Source of the DNA: Microstegium vimineum
Taxonomy: Eukaryota; Streptophyta; Magnoliopsida; Poales; Poaceae
Length of the DNA: 64,000 nt
NCBI GenBank assembly: GCA_022036555.1
Contig: CM039120.1
Coordinates: forward strand, 34,847,017 to 34,911,016
Direction of reading: 5' to 3'
Each line of letters opens with the position of its first letter. Position 1 is the first letter of the stretch. The notes below the pieces were generated by a model. It made no database searches, was not told the origin of the DNA, and saw only the letters and a list, made by a program, of their open reading frames with translations. Shown one piece after another: positions 33,663 to 44,868 of the stretch. Both the position numbers and the translations under genes were made by a program.

Positions 33663-36651
33663 TGTCACACCCGTTTTTAAGAACAAAAACGAGTGCATAA
33701 AAGGCTCATGTGCACCCCAGGAATAGTCGCACACACGAGTTGACAAATGATAAAAGTACCATCACAGTGTTTATTACATAGCGAATAAGCATCCATTGCA
33801 TAGTCTGAAACAAATAAACTTTGACTAAACAAAGATAACTGCGGAAGCTCCAAAGGGACTGGTTGACTGGTTGACTCCAAGACTAGTACTCATTGCGGTA
33901 ATCATCAACCCAATCTTCATCTGTGTTGTTTGAATGCAAGGGTGAGCACATACGTACTCAACAAATATAACACGGGGTTTATGAAGCTCAAAAGGGTATG
34001 CATGGTTCATAGCGGTAAGCATTTTAAGTAGATCAAATTCATATTAACATCAACAATTGCCAAGGTAATTGCATAAGCTCAAATATCCATGATCATAAAG
34101 TAAATGACAATAACATACAATAAATAAATAACACTTGCATAAGCCCCATAGAAATAAGAACCCAATAATTCTGTGAGTTTTCTGAGCCGCTCGTGTCCGT
34201 GAGCACGGCTATCATGATAGTTTATTAACTCTGATCAGAGGTGTACAACTTTACCCACGAGTCGTGTTTGCCCATTTGCCCGGGTTTGCAACTCCCCAAA
34301 ACACTGCCAAGGTGAGCGGGCAGGGTACACTATGAAGCCTTTCAAGGGTTCGTCTAACAAGTTAGGGCCGCTAGGTTTCCATGGCAAGGAGATATAGAGC
34401 CAACCTGTCCACGGTCACACTCCTTCGCGACTGACCCGAAGATTAGGAACCACATTATACCCGTCTCGGCACACCCCTTTTGCGCCATAAAGGTAACCAC
34501 TGAACAAGCTAGAAAAGGTCCCCATACTGAGCTAAAGCCAGAGCCATATAGCCCTCGTGGTTGTACTGTATATCCCAGATTTTGCCGACAGATAAGCTCC
34601 TATATTCCAATGTTGCTAAAAAGCGAGTTTTACCTTTATTGCATATAGTCATTAACAAATTAAGATCATGAACATCGGGTATGAGCGCTAGCAATGCTAA
34701 TCATATATGGTGGATCAAAACATAGGTGACAAGGTATTCAGGGAAACAACACTAGGATCAAACTAAGGTAAACAAGGAATTTCATGCATATGAGTTATAT
34801 TAGTTGTGAATAGGACAACAAGGTTAATCCCATGTTATACTTGCCTTCTTCGAATAACTCTTGCTGGTCTTGCTGATCTTGATCAAGAAAGAACTCCGGC
34901 TCTTCAACGGGAAGCTCAACGTCTATACAGATCAACCAGCAACACCATTCAACCAACGACAATCATACACGAAGCAAACCAAGCTATGATTAGAACAGTA
35001 CACCAATAGTAATAAAATAAGATGAAAAGTTTATAAAACTAATCTATGCATCGCTACGATCACATCGATGTTTCGTTCACGAAAAAACGGAGCTAGAACG
35101 ACGAAGATACGAATTAAACAGGGTTTTCTATTGAAAGATATTAATTTGAATCTAATCACGAAATTAAACTTTTTCAAAAGAAACTAACAGTGGTATTAAC
35201 ATAAAAAGAATTTTATTACGAACCTAACGCAATTTGAAAGGACGAAAACGGATTTAAAATGAGGAAGTTATGAGGTTTTGAATTCAAATGGCAATTCTGT
35301 AATTAGGATTTTTCATTTGAAAACAAATCAAAATCTGCCCGAAAGGAAAATACGCTTTGGGCAAAAGGAAAGCGCGTTCTGAGAATACGCCAAAGGAGCG
35401 CGGGTTGAGACCTAAATCTTCCAGGGTCTCTTTAACAAAAGTGACTCCGAAGGGGTATCTTCTACTCTGGTCGGTTGATCTGAGATCCGACGGCTCAGAA
35501 GAAAGGGGAAGGGAACAGAGGGGAGAGCGCCGGCCGGAGACAGAGCTGCGCGGCGGTTCGCCATGGGCGCCGGCGCGGAGGTCGGCGGCGCAAGTCGTTA
35601 GGGGCCCTCGGGCCACCAGAAGATGAACCGAGAGGTCCGGGATGGAGAGGAGAGCGGCGCGAACTCACCCAAACCCTTTTCACGGCTGGAGAGGTTGTGG
35701 AGGAGGCAGGCGACATAGCGAGGCGGGTGCGGGCTCCCTGTGAGCGGTGACGCGACGGTGAGGGCGAAGATACACGAAATCGAGTGCGGGGAAAACTTTA
35801 CGGGGCCCCAAACCTCGTTCCGATGGAGAGAGAGGCGCTAACGGCCACCCGTGAGCTTGCAGTGGCGTTAATGGCGGCGGCGGCGGTGCTCGTGCTCGGG
35901 AAAGCTCTGCGGCTCTGCCAGGCGGGTTGCGACGGTAGTAGATGAGAATAAGGGAGGCGGCAGGCGTTTTGTAGGAGGCTACCGCGTCCAGGGGCACCAA
36001 CAAAAGGAAATCCCGAACTCCGCGGGATTGGATTCGGTTCGGGTTTTTGCCGGTGGTCTCCGACTCGCACTCGGCAAGAAGAAGGAGGGGTGGGGACGAT
36101 GACAAGTGGGCTCATGCGGTCGGTGACACAGAGAGAGAAAGGGGAAGGGGAAGTGCGGACTGACGAGCGGGGACCTCCTGTCAGCGGCTCAGGGAGGGAG
36201 AAAACAGTTCCCCTTTGGGCCGTCGGTCGTCGGCCCAAGAAAGAAGGGGAAGGGGGAAAGCCTGTTCGGCTGGGCCAGGGGAAAGGAGGGAAGGGCACTG
36301 GGCCGGGCGCAGAAAAAGAAAAAAGGCCTGCGGCAAAGGGAGCAGTGGGCCAGAAGAGAGAAAAAGAGAGAGAGAGAAAAGAAAGAGGTTTTCCAAATTC
36401 CAGAATTTGAATTTGCAAATAAATTTCAAAGCATTTTCAAAAATAGATTTGAAGTATACTTGGGTAGATTTTCAAACCACTCAAAACAAAATCTCAAATG
36501 CACCAGCATGAATGCTCAAAGTGTTTCTAAATGACATTTTTATTTTCCCAAATATTCATTGATTTTCCCACTATGTTAAATGCATAGCAAAAAAATATAA
36601 TTAAATCAATTTTATTCTATTTCAAAAACATGCAATTTTTGGAGTGTTACA
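33663..36651 (-). repeat. Element I: 5' LTR of Tekay/Del-like gypsy element (2989 bp)
   Basis: On the minus strand it begins TGTAACACTCCAAAAATTGC (at 36651) and ends AAACGGGTGTGACA (at 33663), next to a PBS. The length near 3 kb and the TGTAACAC/GTGTGACA ends fit Del/Tekay chromoviruses. A GC-rich part at 35480-36330 contains long ORFs on both strands that look fortuitous. It is inserted in the G 3' LTR; its own 3' half is lost. Confidence 0.85.
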
Positions 36652-37355
36652 AGCACCAATCATCCTTATTAATGAGATCTATTTGGACATTTCCAAATAG
36701 CCCCCTGATACATGAGAGAAGTATCTAGTCCTAAGACACTGTAGTTCAACTCTCCCGCAACTCCAACTTTATCTTCATTTGGACGGCCCCGCTTCCTGCC
36801 CGGACTTGCCGTCGCCTCAACGCAACCTCCAGGATTCCACCACGTGCCATCCCTGCTTCCTCGGAAGCTCCACCAGGGTTTTGAGGCCCAAACCCGTCAC
36901 CGGTAGCTTTCAGCTCAACTACCGAACCCCGAGTTTTGTGGCCCAAACTCAGAAACCGTCCACCGATGGTTTTGAGGCCCAAACCACCAAACTGCTCGAC
37001 ACGAGCCACCTTGTCCTCGCCCGGTCGGACTCCGAGTCCCATGGTCCCTCAGTCCGAGCCCTGCATCCGCCCTTCACCGCTCTCAGTCCATCGGCACGAC
37101 AAGCCTTTACTCGACCTTCTCCATGCCATTGACCATTGTCTCCGGGCCTAGCACCTACACACCACAAGCCGATAGACATGTTGCACACCACACTCAAATG
37201 CAACAACACTCACACAACACCTCCGGTTAGCCATTAGATAATCAAGCACAAATGCAAATATGACTCACCCAAAAAAGCTTCAAACCCCTCAAACCAGAGT
37301 CAATCATTCATCATAAAACTGAACATCATGGGCACTTATCAACCATGTGTTCGCA
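36652..37355 (-). repeat. Element G: 3' LTR, proximal part
   Basis: Resumes the match to 43917-44749 and ends at 37355, where the minus strand reads TGCGAACACATGGTTGATAA next to the PPT. Compared with 44290-44440 it lacks an internal segment of roughly 100 bases near 37040. Confidence 0.9.
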
Positions 37356-37370
37356 ATCTCCCCCTTGATG
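37356..37370 (-). other. Element G: polypurine tract (first of two tandem copies)
   Basis: The minus strand reads CATCAAGGGGGAGAT before the LTR start. A second copy with 55 bases of LTR start lies 141 bases upstream (37440-37511). Confidence 0.9.
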
Positions 37371-40300
37371 AATGCATTGACCAACAAGAAAGCCAAACAA
37401 GAAGGTTTGAAAGCAAAACCTCAAATCTCTCAACCTTGTGTTAATCACTCATCACAAAACTAAACATCATGGGCACTTATCAACCATGTGTTCGCAATCT
37501 CCCCCTTGATGAATGCATTAACCAACATAGAAGCCCAACATAGAAGATTTGAAGGCAAAACAAACAACTCTCATTCAAGTGCCCAAAAGCCAAGTAAAAG
37601 CAAACACAAGGCCACTTGAGATGAGAAAGGATCATAAAGGCTTCAAGGAAAAACTCTCGGTCCCCAAAGAAAGGGCAAAGGCTCAACACAACCGAAGAGT
37701 CAAGAAACAAGAGCTTCAAGAAATCCCAAAAGTGCTCAAAACCAATTCAAACAAGTGTCAAACAATCATCACAAGATAAACCAAGTTTCTTAACAAGTGC
37801 CAAGGTTCTTATCAACTTGGTGCACATTCTCCCCCTAGATGATTCAATTGACAATAACTAGAGATGGCTTGAGAAACAAGGGCATTAGAAGATCCATGAA
37901 TAGATACCAAAAAAGCCAAAAAAAAACTCATCCTAGTGATCAAAAGACACACAAAGCCAAACGGGGTCACTTGAGAAGAGCAAAAGGCATCCAAAACTTG
38001 GTCCCCAAAGACATGGGCAACGGCTCGACGCAACCAAGCAAATCAAAGCTAGCCCTCAAGAATAGGCACAAAACGGGCTCAACACCGCTAGCAAGCCAAA
38101 GATACCAATCAAAGCTCTCAAAGCTCAGAAAACCAATTGAAGCATCATGAAAAGCTCAAAGATACCAAATAAATCAAATAAGGCTCAAAAAGCCAATCGG
38201 AACCTGTCGGAGCCAACAAAGCAAGCTAGACCCTCCAGAAGAGGCAAAAGGCTCAACACATCTAGCAGAAGCTCCCCCTAGAAAAAAGGCGCACTCAAGA
38301 TACCAAGAAGGGTGAAACGAACCAAGTACGCAAAAGAGATACCAATGGAAGGACCAAAGCGAACCAAAGCTCAAAAGGCCACAAATTCCAATTTCTCCCC
38401 CTTGACTAATGCAAGTATGAAAATGCACTGTTTTTGCCCCTTGGTTGAATATGAGTGAAATGCACATTTCTCCCCCTTGTTGACACATGAAGCTCATCAA
38501 AGCTCAAAACTCAAGATTTCGGCCACAAATGCCATGAAATGCAAAAATGAGTGCAAAAGCTTCATACATAGAGCTAAGACAATGAATAGATGCTCTAAGT
38601 GATGTGATCCTGTGAGAATAGGAAAAGCTCTATGTGCCCAAGAAAGACTCAAATTGAGCTAAAGATCACTTTAGAAGCCATTTTAGAGAGCATTACATGT
38701 GTGAGCAAGGAATGGGTATCACCTCCTAGAGACAACTAAACATGGCAAACAAGATAGGATCTATCTCAAAGCAATCTCATGTATAGCAAGTAAAACTATC
38801 CCTAGCAAAGTTCATACAACAAGCCAAGGACCCAACTGAATGAATTGTTCAAATTTCAGAGTTTTGCAGCCAAATTTCAGTTTTAGGCACATTTAAGTTA
38901 TATGCGAGTGGTTGTAAGCAAAGTGATGCCACTGCTTACCAACAGGGCGAAGTCAAAGGACTTGACACACCGGTTTTGGTCATACACAACACCGCTCAAG
39001 TATCAACCAGGGCGAAGTCAAAGGACTTGACACACCAGTTTTGGTCATACACAACACCGCTCAAGTATCAACCCATATGGGAAGCAGTCTCGAACAAACG
39101 GTGAAGTGCTCACAATGCAAACCCAACTCGATCTTTCCAATTCACAAAACAGAGAGCAATTTCATTTTAGATCAATTTTAAGCATGGTGCTCAATGGAAG
39201 TGAATGAAGCAATGAAGATCCATAGTTACAAGCTATATACAAAACAGCCAAGAAGGATCTTCAAAAGCCTACACATGCTAGTGCCATTTCAGAGGGACAT
39301 GGGGAATGAAATTCAGTTTTAAAGCTTTTCTAACTTAGCTCTATTGCATATCAAGAGATCAAAGAGAGTCTAAGTTAGGCAACACCATAGACACATAAAG
39401 CACCTCAAACAGAGCATAGATTCATTATATCGGCTATAGGTATGAAGCTTAAAATGAATTATGTGCAATGAGATGCAAAATGCCATATGAGATGGGTTTT
39501 GGCTCATAACTCTAGAAGCATGAGAGAGGGTTCAAAAACAATCTTGGAGACACTCGAAAAGTCTCAATTGAGTACCATAGAAAAGATACCAATTAAAGGA
39601 CCAAAACATGATACCACTTGGAAGATAAAAGCAACTGATACTAAGAAATCTCCTTGAAAAGAGAAGAGAAGAGTCAAACACACAAGGAGAAGGATGAAAC
39701 CAAGATGCAAGAAGGCACAAGAACGAACCAACTCCCTTGAAGGAGGCCAAACTCCCCCTCAACCAAAGACACCTAGCAAGAGAAAACTAGGGAACACAAG
39801 ATGTACAAAAACACAAGAAAAACAACTCCAACACCAAAAGAGGAAAGAAAAACTCAAAGGAGCAAAAGCAACCTAAAAACATGGTAAGCCCAAACAACAA
39901 CCAAACTCTCAACATATGCTGTAATGCGCAATGATGATATCAATTTTGAGAAATTGAAAGCATGTAACAAGATACCAATAAAAAAGGCTAAAAACTTGGG
40001 CTAACAAACATGTCAATAGGGTACAAGATACTATACAAGAGCTAGCAAAAATGAAACCTAATAAACACCATATCAGCTACACAATTTACGCACAAGGTTG
40101 ATCATGGCAAAGTGTTCATGAGGATCACACACTAACATGAAAAGTGGCTAATCCACCACGACAAACACAACGCTAGCATGGCATATGATACGCAAGACTA
40201 TACAAGTGAGCACATGAACAACTATCTCATACAAGTAGGAAAGCATGAGAGTACAAGGAATGTGTGTATATGATAGCTCACAAAGTGTGTGGATGTCGCA

Positions 40301-40417
40301 ATGAAGCATAAGCCTCTTGGAGGCCATTCCAACGGGGTGTAGAAACCATCAAGACTTGATCAAGCACAAAATATCAAGTTCCACTAAGCGCATGTTCTCC
40401 ACCCCGCGTCCCCATAC
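37371..40417 (-). other. Element G: 3' non-coding zone
   Basis: Non-coding and homologous to 20815-22518 of element A. It contains seven or more GGGGGAG tracts on the minus strand (37496, 37830, 38272, 38394, 38466, 39751) and many GATACCAA words (37907, 38099, 38160, 38301, 38337, 39586, 39970), the complement of the PBS start. A 65-base tandem duplication sits at 38944-39073. Confidence 0.75.
38944..39073. repeat. 65-bp tandem duplication
   Basis: AGGGCGAAGTCAAAGGACTT at 38944 recurs at 39009 with one base change in the 65-base unit (CACCGG/CACCAG). The same region occurs once in element A (around 21340-21410). Confidence 0.9.
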
Positions 40418-42352
40418 CTACACACAATAGGACAAATCCACCCGAGTCTTGGATTCCAAAGGGTTAGCAAGAATATACTTGGGAACCCAAGACTTGGTCA
40501 CATGTCTAAAAGAATCTCTCGCATTATCATGTGGGTTAGGATGATGCAAATGTTGGTTCAAAAACATTTTTGAAACATCCTTGGAAGTGTTCCTCAAAAG
40601 GACAACTCGAGAAAGAGAACGAGTGTCACCAAGAGCCAAGAGGCAAGCATCTTCCAAGGTCTTAAAGGAAGAACCAATAGAAGCATCATGAGAAGCATGT
40701 TGTCGACCAACAAGAGAAGCACTAGAAGCATGTCCACAATCATGACCAACCCCACTAGAGAAGGAGTCATAAAGCCCATCAACAAATAATGACTTATTAC
40801 TAGGATCACAAGTGTCCATGCCATGAGAAGGGCAATGAACAACCAAAGTCCTAGAAGAACAAACTTGGCGCATGCGTTTGGCACGCCAATAGGAAAACCT
40901 CTCTTGATGCCCATCTTTCTCACAAAAAGAGCAATGGTACAAAGGCCTATTGGAATGCATAGTTTGAGACAACAAAATACCATTCTTCATCAAGTGAGAA
41001 ATCCCTTGGGATATAGAACAAGACGCATCAAAGCTCAACTTGCTGCCAACACTAGGAGCACACGTGCCACGGAAAAGGCTACGTGGCTTCCTAAGAGCCT
41101 TAGCTCGAACACGCCGCTCATGCTTGACACGGTGAAAGCAAAAATCAAATGTATGTCCATCTTTATTGCAAAAGGTGCAATGCAAGGTTGGTTTGGGAAC
41201 CCGAGTTCCAAATATGTGAGAAGCACCCTTGCCATAAGAAATCCCTTGGACAGCATTTGAAGAAGCTACCAGCTTTGGACTAGCTATGGAAGAGCTATCT
41301 GAAGCCTTAGCACAAGTGCCATCATCTAAAGACTCACGCTCAACACAAGAACTCAACTCCGGTTGCAAAGAAGCAATTTCAAAAACAACAACATCAGAGT
41401 TGCAAGAATTGTTAGAATCCAAAGACTTAGCAAAAAGACTCTTGCATCTTTTGGCCAAAACCTCATTTTCAAACTTGAGGCGATCACAAGTACCACAAGG
41501 AGTGATTTTCTCATTTTGCATCTCCTTTTCAATGCACTCGGCATATGTGGTACGCAAGAGCTCAATCTCTTTCTCAAGGTTGGCACTCATCTCATTATGC
41601 TCAACCAACTTCGCGCTCATATCATCGCGCATTTGCTTCAAAACCAAAACTTCATTTTCTAAATCAATGCATGATGTGCAAATGAGACCAATGGAAGAAA
41701 CATCATCATTCACATCAAGCAAAGCATCATGATTATCACAAGAAGTAAGGCAAGCATCATTAATCTCATTCAAAAAGCACAAGCTACAAGGCCTATAATT
41801 TAACTCATCAATTTTAGCCTTAGCATGCTCAAGTTGATCTACACATGTGGTGTGAGTCAATTTTAGTTCATTAATTTCAGCAACCAAAGACTCACAAGAA
41901 ACACATGGTAAAGAAGCATTTGACTTCAACAAAGTAATCCCATCTCTAGCCTTATCAATATCCATGTCCAATTCAATACATTCAAGATTAGACATAGAGG
42001 CATTGATTTTCAACTTCTTGTTTTTATATTTTAAGCAAGTCAAAGAGGAATGCAAATCCTCATACTTTCTATGCAAGTTATCACAAGAAGTGCATGGAGT
42101 CAAAGCACAAGATTTCCAATGTGAAAGACCATTTATCAACCTAGTGATGGAGCATTTCAATTTTTTAATCTTTCTATGCAAGGCAACATTAAGCTCTTCA
42201 TATTTATCAATCGTTTCAACACATGCATCAAAGAGCCAAGATAAGCACACAATACTACCAACAAGTGTACCTCTCTTAGCTTTGCCAAGCTCACGTAGAA
42301 GATCCTCCGTCGATAGCTCATCATCACCTAGGAGGTCCAACAAAGCATCCAC
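40418..42352 (-). CDS. Element G: 644-codon gag-derived coiled-coil/zinc-finger ORF, no pol
   Basis: An uninterrupted minus-strand frame. The first codon in the frame is GTG at 42352. An ATG at 42418 (MDASEDDLLRRRHS) is probably the ancestral start but is now in another frame. Residues 45-300 are heptad-rich and carry five CxxC motifs (87-90, 150-153, 189-192, 225-228, 286-289), mostly in the setting [P/I]CxxC[D/E]xL. A full CCHC knuckle follows at 392-405 (CTFCNKDGHTFDFC), then a second at 474-484 whose last Cys is Ser. It resembles the C-terminal half of Sirevirus Gag. The capsid-type N-terminal domain and all of pol are absent. An open frame of this length in a TSD-flanked element suggests recent activity or selection. 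Confidence 0.72.
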   Translation of the reverse strand: MDALLDLLGDDELSTEDLLRELGKAKRGTLVGSIVCLSWLFDACVETIDKYEELNVALHRKIKKLKCSITRLINGLSHWKSCALTPCTSCDNLHRKYEDLHSSLTCLKYKNKKLKINASMSNLECIELDMDIDKARDGITLLKSNASLPCVSCESLVAEINELKLTHTTCVDQLEHAKAKIDELNYRPCSLCFLNEINDACLTSCDNHDALLDVNDDVSSIGLICTSCIDLENEVLVLKQMRDDMSAKLVEHNEMSANLEKEIELLRTTYAECIEKEMQNEKITPCGTCDRLKFENEVLAKRCKSLFAKSLDSNNSCNSDVVVFEIASLQPELSSCVERESLDDGTCAKASDSSSIASPKLVASSNAVQGISYGKGASHIFGTRVPKPTLHCTFCNKDGHTFDFCFHRVKHERRVRAKALRKPRSLFRGTCAPSVGSKLSFDASCSISQGISHLMKNGILLSQTMHSNRPLYHCSFCEKDGHQERFSYWRAKRMRQVCSSRTLVVHCPSHGMDTCDPSNKSLFVDGLYDSFSSGVGHDCGHASSASLVGRQHASHDASIGSSFKTLEDACLLALGDTRSLSRVVLLRNTSKDVSKMFLNQHLHHPNPHDNARDSFRHVTKSWVPKYILANPLESKTRVDLSYCV

Positions 42353-42601
42353 CTCATGTTCCTTCTCAAGCCCGCACTATGCCTTCTCCTCAAGAGGTCA
42401 TCCTCGGATGCATCCATGCTTCTATTGAGACCTAAAGACAAAGATCCAATAGACACAAGTCTTTGGTGACATAGCTCAAAAGCACCGTTAGTGTTAGAAA
42501 AACAAAGCTCTTAAAATCGAAAAACAAAGTCGACAAAGAGACACCCTCAATACAAGCCGCCGAAGAGAGATCATGAGCCGGTTAAGGTGGGTGATCCTTA
42601 G

Positions 42602-42616
42602 CCTTTCCTAATACCA
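42602..42616 (-). other. Element G: primer-binding site, diverged
   Basis: The minus strand reads TGGTATTAGGAAAGG two bases inside the LTR end; TGGTAT is kept but CAGAGC is changed. Priming may be impaired. Confidence 0.7.
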
Positions 42617-42618
42617 AT

Positions 42619-44749
42619 TGACGGACCGAGAACGGCGACCAGAGGGGGGTGAATGGGAGCCAAACAAAAATTCCTTTCGGAAACTTCTATTGCTTGACCC
42701 TTGTCCCAAAATCACACCTAAAAAGCGAGCTCGGAAGAAACAACACGCACACGACCTAACAAGTAGGTGTACACCTTAGGAATAACCCTAGAGGTGCAGC
42801 GGAGCGGTCGGAGAAGGTCAGTGAAAAATCGAAACCACGAACTCGAAACACGACTCGAAAGAGGTGCTCTCAACCTCTAGAGAGAAGAGGCAAGAGCACA
42901 CCCAAAAACCACTTGTGAGAACTGGTCTCAAAAGTGCCTCATCATGTTCCCTACGTGAATACGAATCCAACGCAACAAACGGAACTTGATTCGGAGTCCG
43001 GACGAGAGAGATACGATCAAAACAGTTCTGCAGCTTTCGCGGACTGTCCAAGAGAGGACCGCGGACTGTCCGCCCTTGCTGAAAATTGACCTGCGGATAG
43101 TCCGTAAAAGAACCCCGGGCAGTCCGCCGTTACACCCGAAAAAGCTCAAACAAGAAATCCAGAAACAGTGTTTCTCGGCGGGTTTACACGCCGGAGAGTC
43201 CGAGAATGAGGCCCGGACAGTCCGTCGTTGTCCTGGAAAAACAGCCCGAGGAGGTCTGTCTCGGCCCCGATCCGCGGACAGTCCGCAAACGGGTTGCGGA
43301 CAGTCCGGGAATGGCTGTACAGACCCAATTTGAGGGCGATTTTGAATCGCATCTGCCCCAAATCTTCCCAAATCACTACCAAATGTTCACCAATAGCAAC
43401 CAAACTTTGTAGGCATGATCCTAGTGCTATGGAGGAGCTATCCCGAAGAAATCATCGCTCAATTTGGTGTGAATTAATGGGAACAAAAGGAGTTTGGGAA
43501 AAAGCTCAAAAACGAAGAACCCGAAATAGAAATTGCCCGATCTGTGTGCTCAAGATGTTTGGGACGAAGCCCTTCGGTGCAAATCTTCTATTTGTGATCC
43601 AGCACAACTTGGTTCAAATGGAATCACAAAACTCGCTCTCAATCAAGAGAAATCCTCGCATGAACAAAGAGGATTAGAGAGGAGCAAAAACGTGATTAGC
43701 GAAGAACACAAGCAAAAGAGACACAATCACGAAATCAAAGCCACCGTGGCTTATGGAAGTTAAGGCCTCCGATTCCCGAATCAAAAGCGTTTACAAATGT
43801 TTCATGAATCGATCGCAAATCAATTCATGGACCTCTACAAGCAAGAACTAGAGAGATACTAGAGAGAGAGTGGAAAGGGAGGAAATGAGAGAGGTGAAAA
43901 GAGGTAAGGTACTTAGAGCACCCATCATCCTTATTAATGAGATCTATTTGGACATTTCCAAATAGCCCCCTGATACATGAGAGAAGTATCTAGTCCTAAG
44001 ACACTGTAGTCCAACTCTCCCGCAACTCCAGCTTTATCTTCATTTGGACGGCCCCGCTTCCTGCCCGGACTTGCCGTCGCCTCGACGCAACCTCCAGGAT
44101 TCCACCACGTGCCATCCCTGCTTCCTCGGAAGCTCCACCAGGGTTTTGAGGCCCAAACCCGTGAAACCCGTCACCGGTAGCTTTCGGCTCAACTACTGAA
44201 CCCCGAGTTTTGTGGCCCAAACTCAGAAACCGTCCACCGATGGTTTTGAGGCCCAAACCACAAAACCGCTCAACATGAGCCACCTTGTCCTCGCCCAGTC
44301 GGACTTCGAGTCCCATGAGCCTCTGCTCGACCCGCTCGTCCGCCGTCTTGACTTGGTCGACTAGGTCTACCTCCATGTCTTGTCGCATTTGTCGGTGTCA
44401 AGCACTAGCCACCACAACTAGTCCTTCGGCGCCCATGGTCCCTCAGTCCGAGCCTCGCCTCCGCCCTTCACCGCTCTCAGTCCATCGGCGCGACAAGCCT
44501 CTACTCGACCTTCTCCACGTCATTGACCACTGTCTCCGGGCCTAGCACCTGCACACCACAAGCCGATAGACATGTTACACACCACACTCAAACGCAACAC
44601 AACTCACACAACACCTCTGGTTAGCCATTAGATAATCAAGCACAAATGCAAATATGACTCACCCGAAAAAGCTTCAAACCCCTCGAACCAGAGTCAATCA
44701 TTCATCATAAAACTGAACATCATGGACACTTATCAACCATGTGTTTGCA
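42619..44749 (-). repeat. Element G: 5' LTR, family 1 (2131 bp)
   Basis: On the minus strand it begins TGCAAACACATGGTTGATAA (at 44749) and ends TCGGTCCGTCA (at 42619). It is followed on the right by ACTGC (44750-44754), identical to 30990-30994. It carries the CGGACAGTCCG block at 42990-43325. Confidence 0.93.
42990..43325. repeat. CGGACAGTCCG-type short-repeat block in G 5' LTR
   Basis: Same words and order as 31368-31695, with few substitutions. Confidence 0.88.
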
Positions 44750-44754
44750 ACTGC

Positions 44755-44868
44755 GCAAAATCCCCGAGCTCCAGACGCTAAATGGGGACCGAACCCGCGA
44801 CACCGGACGCAAGGGGGTCCAAAACCGAGAGACAAGCTCTCTGTGAAATATTTATCCGGACGCAGAAC
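44755..44868. repeat. Element F: internal CCGGACGC block, left part
   Basis: CACCGGACGCAAGG and ATCCGGACGCAG words lie between pol and the env-like ORF of F, not in an LTR. The block continues at 46105-46320 beyond the foldback element. Confidence 0.75.

Noticed and set aside
35284..36429. Long ORFs on both strands in the GC-rich part of the I LTR
   Set aside because: Low-complexity Pro/Arg/Ser composition, opposite overlapping frames and location inside an LTR.
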